Below are positions 26,505 through 36,208 of a stretch of DNA of 64,000 nucleotides, in pieces. A program made the translations under genes and the position numbers. The DNA is taken from positions 2,728,001 through 2,792,000 of the forward strand of contig NZ_AP025018.1 in assembly GCF_019977735.1 (NCBI RefSeq). The letters are read 5' to 3'. The first letter of the stretch is position 1. Each line of letters begins with the position of its first letter. The notes below the pieces were generated by a model. The model did no database searches. It was not told the origin of the DNA and worked only from the letters and a program-made list of their open reading frames with translations. Source of the DNA: Calothrix sp. PCC 7716 (GTDB lineage: Bacteria; Cyanobacteriota; Cyanobacteriia; Cyanobacteriales; Nostocaceae).

Positions 26505-28370
26505 TTATGTTTGTTTTGGTAATAAAATAGTAAACTTTGTCCCTTCTCCAACGATAGAAGAACATTCGAGCTTACCACGATGTTTTTCTATAATTTTGTA
26601 GCTAACTGCCATTCCTAAACCGTTGCCTGAACCAACGGGTTTTGTTGTAAAGAATGGGTCGTAAATTCGGCGCCTTATTTCTTCGCTCATTCCACACCCG
26701 TTATCTATGATGTTAATAACTACTTGATTTTGTTCGTTAATATTTGTATTGATAACTATTTTACCTGTTTGATGACTGCCTGAGTTGTGAATTGCGTCAA
26801 TGGCATTGTTAAAAATATTCATAAATACTTGATTTAATTGTCCTGCATCGCATTCAATTTTTCCAATGGCGCCATATTGTTTGACAATTTCAATGTTTAA
26901 AGCGTTTGATGAACTATTGAGACGACTTTGCAATATTAATAGTGTACTGTCTATTCCTTCATGAATATCAACTGCCTTCAACGATGCTTCATCTAGTCGC
27001 GAAAAGTTTCGCAGTGATAAAACTATTTGCCGAATACGGTCGGCGCCTTTAATCATTGATGATAAAATTTTGGGCAAGTCTTCTTGAATAAAGTCAAGGT
27101 CAATAGCTTGAAGTACTTTATTAATACATGACGAAGGTTTGGGATAGTGTTGCTTATATAGTAAAACTAGGTTCAGCAAGTCTTGAGTATATTCGTGGAT
27201 ATGGCTGATGTTTCCATAAATAAAGCTAACAGGGTTATTAATTTCGTGGGCAACACCCGCAACAAGTTGTCTCAAAGACGACATTTTTTCGTTTTGAATT
27301 AATTGTACTTGGGTGTCAGCAAGTTTTTGGATGGCTCTTTTAAGCAATTCTGCTTCTGCTTGTTTACGTGTGGAAATATCTGTAATCGCCGATATCCACT
27401 CGCGTACATTACCATCTTCTGAGAATACTGGAACCGCGCGCGTCTGCATATATCTATAGTTCCCATCAGCATCCATTAGTCGATGCTCAATTTCGTAAAA
27501 GCTTTTATTACAGTGTGCAGACTGCCAAGCTTGTTGAACTTGTGGAAGGTCTTCGGGATGAATTCTTTCTACCCAACCTACTCGCTGTAACCCTTCAATA
27601 TCCTTAACTCGATATCCTCTTCCTGCGAACATGTGTGTTAAATTACCATTTTCATCACTGATACATACTATCTGCGAGGTTGCTGCAACTAACGAACGAT
27701 AACGTTCTTCGCTCCGTCTTAGCGCAAGTTCAGCATTTTTTCTATCGCTAATATCTTCGATAACTTTAATTAGCTCAATTGGTTTACCGTTCGAGTCGCA
27801 AATAACCGAAGCAGACAATTTTATCCAAACAAGCGTACCATCACAACGAATATAGCGCTTCTCCATATGATAGCTAGTTTGTTCTAACTTTAACAGTTTT
27901 TGCTGTAATGACAGTTCAAGTAATAAATCACCTGCATGAGTAATATCTTGAAACCGCATTGATAACAGTTCCGAAGCTTCATATCCAACTATTTGACAAA
28001 ACTTTGGATTCGTCCGCAGAATACGTCCATCTATATCAGTATGAGAAATTCCTACTGCTGCTGCTTCAAAAATAACTCGAAACCTTTCCTCGCTTTGACG
28101 CAGTGCTTCGATTGTATCAAATATATTTTTCGTTTGAATTACCCATTCATCGTATACTTGCCACTGTTTCGCTAACGAATTTGGAAGCAAGTTATAGAAA
28201 ATCTTACCTATATGCTTTATCGACCATATTTTTCTAACTATTACTCCACCTATAACCAGAATTACTGTATATAAAAATACTATCAAACTGCGGTAGTTTG
28301 TAATATTATTTACATCAAACGTACTAATGGTTGCCGTATTCATGACTAACCGAGTCAACATAAATTTCAC
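26505..28370 (-). CDS. PAS-domain sensor histidine kinase
   Basis: 621 residues. One membrane helix near 29-46, then a PAS-PAC unit about 92-215 (ERFRVIFEAAAVGISHTDID), a second about 218-340 (ERYRSLVAATSQIVCI), then a histidine kinase with phospho-acceptor H375 in LVAGVAHEINNPVSFIYGNI and an ATPase domain with N box, NIIDNGCGMSEEIRRRIYDP, FFTTKPVGSGNGLGMAVSYK. The HEINNP box with long HisKA insert is of the HisKA-4-like class common in cyanobacteria. No partner response regulator is adjacent. The start could be GTG 28370, ATG 28361 or ATG 28343. Confidence 0.9.
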   Translation of the reverse strand: MKFMLTRLVMNTATISTFDVNNITNYRSLIVFLYTVILVIGGVIVRKIWSIKHIGKIFYNLLPNSLAKQWQVYDEWVIQTKNIFDTIEALRQSEERFRVIFEAAAVGISHTDIDGRILRTNPKFCQIVGYEASELLSMRFQDITHAGDLLLELSLQQKLLKLEQTSYHMEKRYIRCDGTLVWIKLSASVICDSNGKPIELIKVIEDISDRKNAELALRRSEERYRSLVAATSQIVCISDENGNLTHMFAGRGYRVKDIEGLQRVGWVERIHPEDLPQVQQAWQSAHCNKSFYEIEHRLMDADGNYRYMQTRAVPVFSEDGNVREWISAITDISTRKQAEAELLKRAIQKLADTQVQLIQNEKMSSLRQLVAGVAHEINNPVSFIYGNISHIHEYTQDLLNLVLLYKQHYPKPSSCINKVLQAIDLDFIQEDLPKILSSMIKGADRIRQIVLSLRNFSRLDEASLKAVDIHEGIDSTLLILQSRLNSSSNALNIEIVKQYGAIGKIECDAGQLNQVFMNIFNNAIDAIHNSGSHQTGKIVINTNINEQNQVVINIIDNGCGMSEEIRRRIYDPFFTTKPVGSGNGLGMAVSYKIIEKHRGKLECSSIVGEGTKFTILLPKQT

Positions 28371-28936
28371 CTATTAAAATCAAGTTACTTAAAATTTGTT
28401 TTGGGAACTGTAAACAAATTTTCGATATTTAAAGTCCGGAAACACTTGTTTATCTAGAGATGACAAATTAGACATTCTTAAATTAATGTCTAATCTATAG
28501 CCTTCCTATATTTGTTTAAGGGTTTATTATATTGTCGTAATCTCACAAGTTAGTGCTACGCACTATTCACAAATTAGTTCGTACAAGTACTTATGCAGGT
28601 ATCAGCACCCTATTCAGTTAAAATTAATTACATATCTTGACGGGCTTATATTAATAGTTATAACTATTTCTGTGTATAAAAACCAGTTTGAACATTAAAA
28701 TATGCATTTAAAAATACATTCAAAACTATAGTCATCAAATTAGATATCTGATTTAAAAGACGGATGTAACAGTAATCATTTGATTTCTTCATCAATTCTC
28801 TCCAAAGTCATATTGATTTAATATAATAATTAAGTCTTTAGATAGATGAGTTTTATAAATAATGATTATAATTTGCGTATACATACTGACTAATTTAAGT
28901 TAAAATAACAACGTCTTTTACACATACCCTACAATC
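28371..28936. other. AT-rich intergenic region
   Basis: About 565 bases between divergent genes. Very AT-rich with no frame over 60 codons that looks coding, no GGCGCC, and no clear hairpin or repeat family member. I see nothing specific in it. Confidence 0.5.
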
Positions 28937-29311
28937 ATGACAGCAGATAGCTCCCAAAGAGGAAGTATCTGGGAGAGGCTAGAACAAGGACGAAAACTCA
29001 AAGCGGCGCGCGGTGGCTATGCTGGCTACGGTTCACCACCTTTTGGTTTGACGTCAATTAACGGTGAACTTGTCGAAGAACCGCACGAACAAGCTGTAAT
29101 TGAGCTAATTCGCCGTCATCACAAATCAGGAAAGTCTCTACAACAGATAGCTAACTGGCTCAATGAGCAAGGATATCGGACTAAGCGTTGTCAGTTATGG
29201 AAACGAATATCTGTCAAACGAGTTTTAGACAGGCTTTACGGAAAATCGTTGAGAATGTCTGGAGTTGATTGCCTTATTGGCGAATCTTTAGACTTTGATG
29301 AAGATGACTGA
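28937..29311 (+). CDS. Stand-alone 'recombinase' DNA-binding domain protein
   Basis: 124 residues matching only the central PF07508 'Recombinase' domain of large serine recombinases: RGSIWERLEQGRKLKAARGG, YAGYGSPPFGL, EEPHEQAVIELIRRHHKSGK and LQQIANWLNEQGYRTKRC. The N-terminal catalytic resolvase domain with its Ser nucleophile and the C-terminal zinc/coiled-coil region are absent, and the ATG start is clean, so it is a complete short protein. It could bind attachment-like sites or regulate; it cannot recombine alone. The C-terminus ends in DFDEDD. Confidence 0.75.
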   Translation: MTADSSQRGSIWERLEQGRKLKAARGGYAGYGSPPFGLTSINGELVEEPHEQAVIELIRRHHKSGKSLQQIANWLNEQGYRTKRCQLWKRISVKRVLDRLYGKSLRMSGVDCLIGESLDFDEDD

Positions 29312-29315
29312 GAGA

Positions 29316-29368
29316 TTTGACATTTGGAGACGTGACATTTGGAGTAGGTGGGCATTGCCCACCTTACA
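29316..29368. repeat. Direct GAGACGTGACATTTG words and a GGTGGGCATTGCCCACC palindrome
   Basis: GAGACGTGACATTTG occurs twice in tandem (about 29322-29343), a half-site of the GTAGAGACG family. It is followed by AGGTGGGCATTGCCCACCTT at 29347-29366. The palindrome overlaps the sbcC 3' end (stop at 29364). Confidence 0.8.
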
Positions 29369-32300
29369 CGAGTAAGCGTAGGTGTGAACCATCAGTCGTT
29401 TTGGTAACTTCGATACGTGCTTGAAAGGCTTCTTTGAGATGTGGCATGTGTGTTACCGTCAGGATACAAGCGAAGTCGGGAGCTATCGCGTTTATTGCTG
29501 CTATTAAACGGTCACATCCTTCTGCGTCTTGTGTCCCAAAACCTTCATCGACTATCAGCATTTGCAGCGCGGCGCCTGCACGTTGTGCTAATAATTTAGC
29601 TAGTGCAAGTCGTATTGCAAAGTTGATTCTAAACGCTTCTCCACCTGAATAAGTTTCATATGCGCGTGTTCCTCTTGCATCTGCAATCAGAATATCTAAA
29701 GTATCTATTAATTTGGCATTTTTCTTTGTGGATTTGCCGTTGCGTCCATGTCGTTGCGTAACAAATTGTACGTGTAACTGATTGGCGGTTAAACGCGAAA
29801 GTAATTGATTTGTCTCGGCTTCCAGTTGAGGTAACACGTTTTCAATCATGAATGCTTGGATACCATTTTTACCAAAAGCTTGCGCTAATTCCTGATATAC
29901 ACGCTGTTGGTTGCGTGTTTCAGTGAGTTGTTGCTGTTGCTCACCATACTGAGTTTGTAAAGTGTCTAAGTACTGCGATTGCTGTTCGAGTCTTCCTAAA
30001 TGTCCAAGCTGTTCGTCGAGTTGACGGCGCCTAATTGCTAATTGTGCTTCTAACGTTTGAATTTGTTGTGTTGGGTTGGCACTTTGTTTTAATTGCTCAA
30101 TAGTTGCTTCGATTTGCGATGCTAAACGCTGACGCTCAACTCCACGTTCTGCTAATGCTACACTTAATTCATTTAACCGCGATTGTCGGGTGGGGTATGT
30201 AGTTTTCGCATTATGTAACTCTTGGTAACGTAGATGCCAAGCTTGTGCAGTACGAAGTGCGGTGCGAATGTTGTTATGCTCGTTATTATCGTAACCAATT
30301 TCAGCAATATATCTATCTAAAGCTGCAATTTCTAAAGCACATTCAGATTCTACTGCTTCTAATTCGATACGTCGTTCTAACTCAACGATTTGCGCTTCTA
30401 ACTCTGGTTTACGCTTATCGAGTTGCGCTTGTCGCTTTGCCGCATCTTTTATTTGACCTTGTTTGATTTCTGCCCATCGCCATCTTTCAACTTCGTTACG
30501 TGCTAAAGCGTGATCTTGTTCGTTGTAATTTAAACTTTGTATATACTCATCAAGGTGACGTAATTCCTCTTGTTGGTCAGGTGCATAATCTCCTAAATGT
30601 AACGCGCGCTCTAATTTTTCTTTTTCAGCAGCAATTTGATGTAGTTGCTCTTCTGCATCGCTACTAGATTCTAACTGCGCCGCTAATTGTCCTCTTTGCT
30701 CGCGTAAAGTATCGTAAGGGGATAATTTTTGCGAGATGTCGCGGTATTCTTGCCTTAAAACTTGAATTTCACGGTCAGATACAGCCATTTGTTCGCGGAA
30801 CACCCATAATTGTCCCTCGGTATCTTTATATTCTGTTTCTGTTTTACTAACAACTCGGTTCCAGTGATGTTCATCTAAAGGACGTTCACATAATGGACAA
30901 ATGGCGTTAGGTGTTTTGAGAAGCTGTAATTTTTGTTCGAGTTCACCTAAAAGTCGCTCATATTCGCGCTGCTGTGCTTGCAAACGCTCGATAAAATGGC
31001 GCCGTTCTTGACCTTTTTCTTGAACTCGCTGTAAATAAACGCGCGTTTTTTCGAGTTCTTCTATTTGCGCTGCGACTGCTAATACTGCCTGTTGAATTTG
31101 CGGTTGACGTTTTGTTGCCCGTTGTAATTGAATTTCATTCGTTTCTAGTTGCTCAATACGCGCGACCAAACCCGCATGTGCTTTATCAAGATGGCTTTGC
31201 AGTTGAGTACGCTGACGCAATATAGGGGCAACACGCATTTGCAAGTCATCAAGATGTGTTAAATGATTACGAGATTCCCGTAACTTTTCTAAAGCAGCTT
31301 CAACTTCTTTAGATTTATTGAGCGTTTGTTGAATATCCCGTTCTTGTTGCAGCACTGCTTCTAATTGTGCCTGTGCTTGCTGTAATTGTCGCTCTAGAGC
31401 ATTAATTTGTTGATTAAGCTGTTGCTGTTTTATACCACGCTGTTGTTGAGTACGGGTAAATTCTTGAAATTTTGTCGAAAAAGCTTCTTCTTTTGCTTGC
31501 AAATTTTGGTAATGTTGGTACCCTGCGATGATATCTTTTTCGCGTTTTAATAATTCATCTAATTTAGCTAACTCGGCGCCAACACTAAAACGGTCTTTTT
31601 CTAAACGCTCACAGTCTTGGGTTAAATTGGCAAACGAAGAACGGACAAAACTAAGTTGCTCTTCCCAAGATTTGCGCTGATGTTCTACAACCTGCAAGCT
31701 TTGCAATTGTATAGTTTCAAACTGCTGTTGCTGTTGAAGTTGATTAAGTTCTGCTTCTAATGACTTGCGCTGAAGAGTGATGGTATCCCGGTTTTGCAAT
31801 TGACTTTTAATTGTGTCGAGCGTGCGTTCTATTTCATCTGAGCGAACTTTTAAAGTTTTTGATAGTTCTTTTGCTCGCTCCTCTAATTCATCATACTGGT
31901 TAAGCTTTAATAACTCAGCTAATATTTCTTTACGTTCAGCCGGACGCTTGAGCATAAACTCGTCGGCGCGTCCTTGGCGAAGATAAGCCGAATTTATAAA
32001 AGTATCGTAATCTAGCTTGATATGGGATTGAATTAAATCTTGAGTTACCCTAAGTCCCTTACCAGTTAAAGCCTTAAAACCACTTGGTGTTTCGATTTGA
32101 AACTCTAACCCCCCAGTTCCCCCACGACTGCGAGTTCTAATGACACGATAAATTTGTTGATTTGCCTCGAACACAAAATCAACACGCACATCTTTACTGC
32201 CAGTATGAATTACATCATCTTCTGAAGCGGCACGACTTTCACCCCATATTGCCCAGGTGATTGCTTCTAATAGCGAAGATTTTCCGGCGCCGTTTGAGCC

Positions 32301-32390
32301 GCAAATACACGCGGTATGCAAACCGTGGAAATCTAACGTGCCAGAGCGATACGAGAGAAAATTTTTAATGGTAAGTTGTAGTGGAATCAT
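29364..32390 (-). CDS. sbcC: SbcC/Rad50-type DNA repair ATPase
   Basis: 1008-residue SMC-like protein that with SbcD forms an ATP-dependent nuclease acting on hairpins and protein-blocked DNA ends. Walker A GSNGAGKSS at 31-39; long coiled coils about 170-480 and 520-830; zinc hook CPLC at 498-501; ABC signature YSGGEAFRINFA around 914-925; Walker B LQMLIVDEGFGTQD near 940-953. Normal length. No sbcD lies next to it, so the partner must be encoded elsewhere. ATG at 32390. Confidence 0.95.
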   Translation of the reverse strand: MIPLQLTIKNFLSYRSGTLDFHGLHTACICGSNGAGKSSLLEAITWAIWGESRAASEDDVIHTGSKDVRVDFVFEANQQIYRVIRTRSRGGTGGLEFQIETPSGFKALTGKGLRVTQDLIQSHIKLDYDTFINSAYLRQGRADEFMLKRPAERKEILAELLKLNQYDELEERAKELSKTLKVRSDEIERTLDTIKSQLQNRDTITLQRKSLEAELNQLQQQQQFETIQLQSLQVVEHQRKSWEEQLSFVRSSFANLTQDCERLEKDRFSVGAELAKLDELLKREKDIIAGYQHYQNLQAKEEAFSTKFQEFTRTQQQRGIKQQQLNQQINALERQLQQAQAQLEAVLQQERDIQQTLNKSKEVEAALEKLRESRNHLTHLDDLQMRVAPILRQRTQLQSHLDKAHAGLVARIEQLETNEIQLQRATKRQPQIQQAVLAVAAQIEELEKTRVYLQRVQEKGQERRHFIERLQAQQREYERLLGELEQKLQLLKTPNAICPLCERPLDEHHWNRVVSKTETEYKDTEGQLWVFREQMAVSDREIQVLRQEYRDISQKLSPYDTLREQRGQLAAQLESSSDAEEQLHQIAAEKEKLERALHLGDYAPDQQEELRHLDEYIQSLNYNEQDHALARNEVERWRWAEIKQGQIKDAAKRQAQLDKRKPELEAQIVELERRIELEAVESECALEIAALDRYIAEIGYDNNEHNNIRTALRTAQAWHLRYQELHNAKTTYPTRQSRLNELSVALAERGVERQRLASQIEATIEQLKQSANPTQQIQTLEAQLAIRRRQLDEQLGHLGRLEQQSQYLDTLQTQYGEQQQQLTETRNQQRVYQELAQAFGKNGIQAFMIENVLPQLEAETNQLLSRLTANQLHVQFVTQRHGRNGKSTKKNAKLIDTLDILIADARGTRAYETYSGGEAFRINFAIRLALAKLLAQRAGAALQMLIVDEGFGTQDAEGCDRLIAAINAIAPDFACILTVTHMPHLKEAFQARIEVTKTTDGSHLRLLV

Positions 32391-32677
32391 CGATTACTTC
32401 TATCCGTAGCATCTTACTTTTTGCGGTTTCAAGGAATAAGAACAAACATACACCTAAACGTTAGTGTAACTATCTATAATGCATCTTTCTAGTCTTCTTG
32501 ACTGCATCTTTACAAATGTTTACAATTTTTAAGAGATTAAACGTTTGTAAATAGCCACTCAATTATTCTTTGCCTGCAAAAAACTTTTACTCTCAAAAGA
32601 TAAAAATAATTATTAAGGAATTGTTAAGGAAAGACTCTTCACTACTATACTCAGCACTCAGCACTTTCTACTCAGCA
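32391..32677. other. Intergenic region with CAGCACT heptamer repeats
   Basis: AT-rich spacer upstream of sbcC. Bases 32648-32679 contain heptamer words CTCAGCACTCAGCACTTTCT; read on the minus strand, the TAG stop of the amidase gene is followed at once by GTGCTGAGTAGAAAGTGC. The remainder shows nothing recognisable. Confidence 0.6.
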
Positions 32678-34015
32678 CTATAATCCTGCGGATTGATATA
32701 ATTGGCGAACGATAGCGAGAATTTTGGCGCCATAATTTCTATCAGCAGACCAGCGACCAGATAATTGTTCAACAATAGGCGCCACACCGCGTGTTACAAA
32801 TCGGAATCTGGGGTCAACAACTTCTTGAGATAACGGGTCAGAACTAGCGTAAGCTTTGAGGTGTTGAATATGTGCCCTAACACCAATACGTGCGCTTTCA
32901 AATGTAGCAGTTTCGGAACCACCTTCAACAGTACCGAGACCAGCAAAGTTATTTTGTTGAGGTTTTATATTACCACTAAAGCGTAAAAAATCAGTCTCTA
33001 AACACATTTGGCAAAAAGCAATGTCATGATTTACACCTTCAATTCGAGCTTCTTCGATATAAAGTGAGGGGATATCGGGAAACTGTACGGAACCAGATTC
33101 ATTTTTGCTACGTAAAAAGATGTGTAGTTGAACTTCTGATGCTCTACCCGAACCCATAATTTCATTAATTTCTTGGTTTGCAGATGCTGACTTTAAGTTA
33201 AGTGTACGAGTTGCGCTATCCCAACCAACCGACACACCCAACGAGCGCAAGTCAACAGCTTTAACGTAAGTAGCACCTTGGTAAGTAACTCGACCGAGAG
33301 AACCTTTAGATAAATCAACTTGTAATTCGTCGGCTAAGTCAGTAGGCATATAAGCACTACCGCTAACTAAAATTCCTCTATTGGGATAATTTTTGCCATT
33401 AATATTAATATTAATAGAAGGGTATTCTGGTTCACTAGGTGTTCCACTTGGGTCAATGACACGACTCCACGATATTAAACCCTCTGCAATTCCCACTGCA
33501 AAATCACGGCGCCGAGTTTGTAAAAGTCTCCTATCTTCGGGACTAGTTAAAAACCCTACTGCCATTACAAGTGCAGCAATAGATGTTTGACGGCAAAAAG
33601 CTAAACCACCTGTACTAATACTTGTATCAGGTCTAGTGCCACGATTAGGTAATTGGGGAACACGTCGAATTAAAGCTAACAATAACAAATCAGCATTAGT
33701 TCTACGTTCTGCGTTATTGCCAATGAAAAATACAGTAGCACCACGTACCGAAGGATTAGGCGCCGCATCAGTTTGAATTTCGAGCGCAACATCGCGTGAA
33801 TTTGCACGGGCATTAATCCAATTAATAGTACCACGCGCGCTTAAATCATCAGGAACCGATAAAACCTGCCAATTTCGACCGCGTAACTCAGTAACTATTA
33901 AATCTCGTAGCAAAATCATTTCACGAGCTTCTGTAGTACCCCCAGCAATAGCACCTGGGTCAATTCTTCCGTTTTCTCTACCTCCGTGTGCTGCTGAAAT
34001 AAATATACGTCCCAT
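32678..34015 (-). CDS. N-acetylmuramoyl-L-alanine amidase with C-terminal glucosaminidase-like domain
   Basis: 445 residues. N-terminal Amidase_3 fold about 1-185: metal-ligand region ISAAHGGRENGRIDPGA (His near 9, Glu near 29), ALEIQTDAAP where the usual His is replaced by Gln/Thr context, and ALVMAVGFLTSPEDR replacing the usual catalytic E-x-G-F. Residues 200-275 resemble a copper-amine-oxidase-N/stalk-type domain (INGKNYPNRGILVSGSAYMP). Residues 285-445 look like a glucosaminidase (GH73-type) with CLETDFLRFSG and NNFAGLGTVEGG. No signal peptide is evident. It probably trims or remodels peptidoglycan; altered amidase residues make that half's activity uncertain. Confidence 0.75.
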   Translation of the reverse strand: MGRIFISAAHGGRENGRIDPGAIAGGTTEAREMILLRDLIVTELRGRNWQVLSVPDDLSARGTINWINARANSRDVALEIQTDAAPNPSVRGATVFFIGNNAERRTNADLLLLALIRRVPQLPNRGTRPDTSISTGGLAFCRQTSIAALVMAVGFLTSPEDRRLLQTRRRDFAVGIAEGLISWSRVIDPSGTPSEPEYPSINININGKNYPNRGILVSGSAYMPTDLADELQVDLSKGSLGRVTYQGATYVKAVDLRSLGVSVGWDSATRTLNLKSASANQEINEIMGSGRASEVQLHIFLRSKNESGSVQFPDIPSLYIEEARIEGVNHDIAFCQMCLETDFLRFSGNIKPQQNNFAGLGTVEGGSETATFESARIGVRAHIQHLKAYASSDPLSQEVVDPRFRFVTRGVAPIVEQLSGRWSADRNYGAKILAIVRQLYQSAGL

Positions 34016-34066
34016 TTCTCAGTATTTCCTTTGCTAAAATCTAGGTACAGGCAATTAGTTATATCA

Positions 34067-34223
34067 TTTCAGAATTCAGAATTCAGAATTCAGAATTCAG
34101 AATCGTAACTCCTACCTCCTGACCCCCCTCCTACCTCCTGACTCCTGACCCCTACCTCCCCTCCTGACTCCTGACCCCTACCTCCCCTCCTGACTCCTGA
34201 CCCCTACCTCCTGACTCCTGACC
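34067..34223. repeat. TTCAGAA and CTCCTGACCCCTAC tandem repeats up to the dnaG start
   Basis: Five TTCAGAA heptamers (34067-34103) are followed by about 115 bases of pyrimidine-rich words CTCCTGAC, CCCTACCTC and variants ending one base before the dnaG ATG (34225). The repeats occupy almost the whole dnaG leader and leave no purine-rich ribosome binding site. Confidence 0.9.
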
Positions 34224-34224
34224 T

Positions 34225-36159
34225 ATGCAAATCCCTCGCTTACACCCCGATACTGTAGAAGAAGTCAAACAAAGAGCTGATATATATGATGTCGTCTCAG
34301 AATATGTTGTTTTACGCAAGCGTGGCAAAGATTATGTAGGGTTATGTCCTTTCCACGATGAGAAAAGTCCTAGCTTTACAGTTGTTCCAACCAAGCAAAT
34401 GTACTATTGCTTTGGTTGTCAGGCAGCAGGGAATTCAATCAAGTTCATGATGGACTTGCAGAAGCGCTCATTTTCAGAGGTAGTATTAGACTTGGCGCGT
34501 CGCTACCAAATTTCAGTAAAAACGCTTGCACCCGAACAAAGACAAGAATTAGAGCGTCAAATATCCCTACGTGAGCAGTTACACCAAGTTTTAGCACTGA
34601 GCGCCCAATTTTACCAACATGCGCTCAAAAATTCAGGTGGTGGCGCCTTAGATTATTTACAGAATAAGCGAAAATTAAGTCCAGAAATAATCCAGCAGTT
34701 TGGTTTAGGGTATGCACCACAGGGTTGGGAAACATTATATAGATATTTAGTCGAAGACAAGCATTATCCTGTACAGTTAATCGAAAAAGCAGGTTTAATC
34801 AAACCTCGTAAAGAAGGAAGCGGGTATTACGATGTGTTTCGCGACAGGATAATAATTCCGATTCGCGATGTAATGGGGCGTGTGATAGCCTTTGGTGGTA
34901 GAACAATGGGAGACGAGCAACCAAAGTATTTAAATTCCCCAGAAACAGAATTATTTAGTAAAGGTAAGAATTTATTTGCACTTGATGCCGCTAAAAATGG
35001 TATATCACAATTTGACTCTGTTGTGGTAGTAGAAGGATATTTTGATGCCATAGCGCTTCATGCTGCTGGAATAAATAATGCCGTTGCATCGCTAGGAACT
35101 GCATTAAGTATTGAACAAGTTAAATTAGCACTACGATACACTGAGTCAAAGCAACTAATTCTTAACTTCGATGCAGATAAAGCTGGTACGAATGCAGCAG
35201 AACGTGCCATAGGGGAAATAGCTGATTTAGCATATAGAGGAGAAGTACAGCTTAAAATTTTAAATATTCCTGACGGTAAAGATGCAGATGAATATTTACA
35301 TACACATTCAAGCCAAGAGTATCAGCAATTATTAGCACAGGCGCCACTATGGTTAAACTGGCAAATTGAGCAAACCATCAAAGATAAAGACCTTAAACAA
35401 GCAGTAGACTACCAACAGGCATCGCAACAAATAGTAAAATTACTTAAAAATATAGTCAATACAGACACACGTTCGTATTACGTAACATACTGTGCAGAAA
35501 TTCTGAGTTTAGGAAACGTGCAGTTAGTACCTTTGCGAATTGAAAACTTACTAACACAAATAAATAAGAGCGCAAATTCGGCACCTAATAAAAGCATTAT
35601 AAATCGTGCTAGTACACCCAACAATAATAAAGAAACAGACAAATCAAAACCCAGGATAGAAAAAAGCTTACTAGAAAAAGCAGAAGGGTTGGTGCTACAA
35701 ATATTTCTACATTGTCCAGGACAACGACAAAACATAGTAGACATTATAGATAAACGCGACTTGCAATTTAGCCACTCGCACCATCGGTTCCTGTGGCAAA
35801 AAATTCTAAGAGTCTTAGAAGAAACATCAGACGAATATAATTCTGCTGTAATATCAAAATTACAAGATGCATGTCTAGAAAATCCAGAAGAAACGGCGCC
35901 AGTTACACACCTATTTCATTTAACACCACAAACCAAATCAGAAATATTACGGGCACAGCAAGTAATTAAAGCAGCAATTGCCTGCATGGAAATAGCCATG
36001 TGTGAAAAGCACGTACAACATTACAAAGAACTTTGGCAGTCAATAGACCCAGAAGTAGACCGTGAAAGACACGAGTATTACTTTCAGAAATACTTTGAAG
36101 AAAGAATGAAACTAGGAGAACTAGAAAAACAACGGCAGTTCTCAATACTTGATTTGTAG
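34225..36159 (+). CDS. dnaG: DNA primase
   Basis: 644 residues; makes RNA primers at the replication fork. CHC2 zinc finger C41-H44-C62-C65 (CPFHDEKSPSFTV, YYCFGC); RNA polymerase basic core about 110-250; TOPRIM VVVVEGYFDAIALHAAG near 259-275 with LNFDADKAGTNAA; C-terminal DnaB-interaction region from about 480. A poorly conserved, Asn/Lys-rich linker lies near 440-480. The start codon abuts tandem repeats, so initiation may be leaderless-like or rely on unusual context. Confidence 0.97.
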   Translation: MQIPRLHPDTVEEVKQRADIYDVVSEYVVLRKRGKDYVGLCPFHDEKSPSFTVVPTKQMYYCFGCQAAGNSIKFMMDLQKRSFSEVVLDLARRYQISVKTLAPEQRQELERQISLREQLHQVLALSAQFYQHALKNSGGGALDYLQNKRKLSPEIIQQFGLGYAPQGWETLYRYLVEDKHYPVQLIEKAGLIKPRKEGSGYYDVFRDRIIIPIRDVMGRVIAFGGRTMGDEQPKYLNSPETELFSKGKNLFALDAAKNGISQFDSVVVVEGYFDAIALHAAGINNAVASLGTALSIEQVKLALRYTESKQLILNFDADKAGTNAAERAIGEIADLAYRGEVQLKILNIPDGKDADEYLHTHSSQEYQQLLAQAPLWLNWQIEQTIKDKDLKQAVDYQQASQQIVKLLKNIVNTDTRSYYVTYCAEILSLGNVQLVPLRIENLLTQINKSANSAPNKSIINRASTPNNNKETDKSKPRIEKSLLEKAEGLVLQIFLHCPGQRQNIVDIIDKRDLQFSHSHHRFLWQKILRVLEETSDEYNSAVISKLQDACLENPEETAPVTHLFHLTPQTKSEILRAQQVIKAAIACMEIAMCEKHVQHYKELWQSIDPEVDRERHEYYFQKYFEERMKLGELEKQRQFSILDL

Positions 36160-36208
36160 TGGTTTTTCTGAGAAGATATGACGCGCGTCATGCTATAAGC
36201 TTATATTC

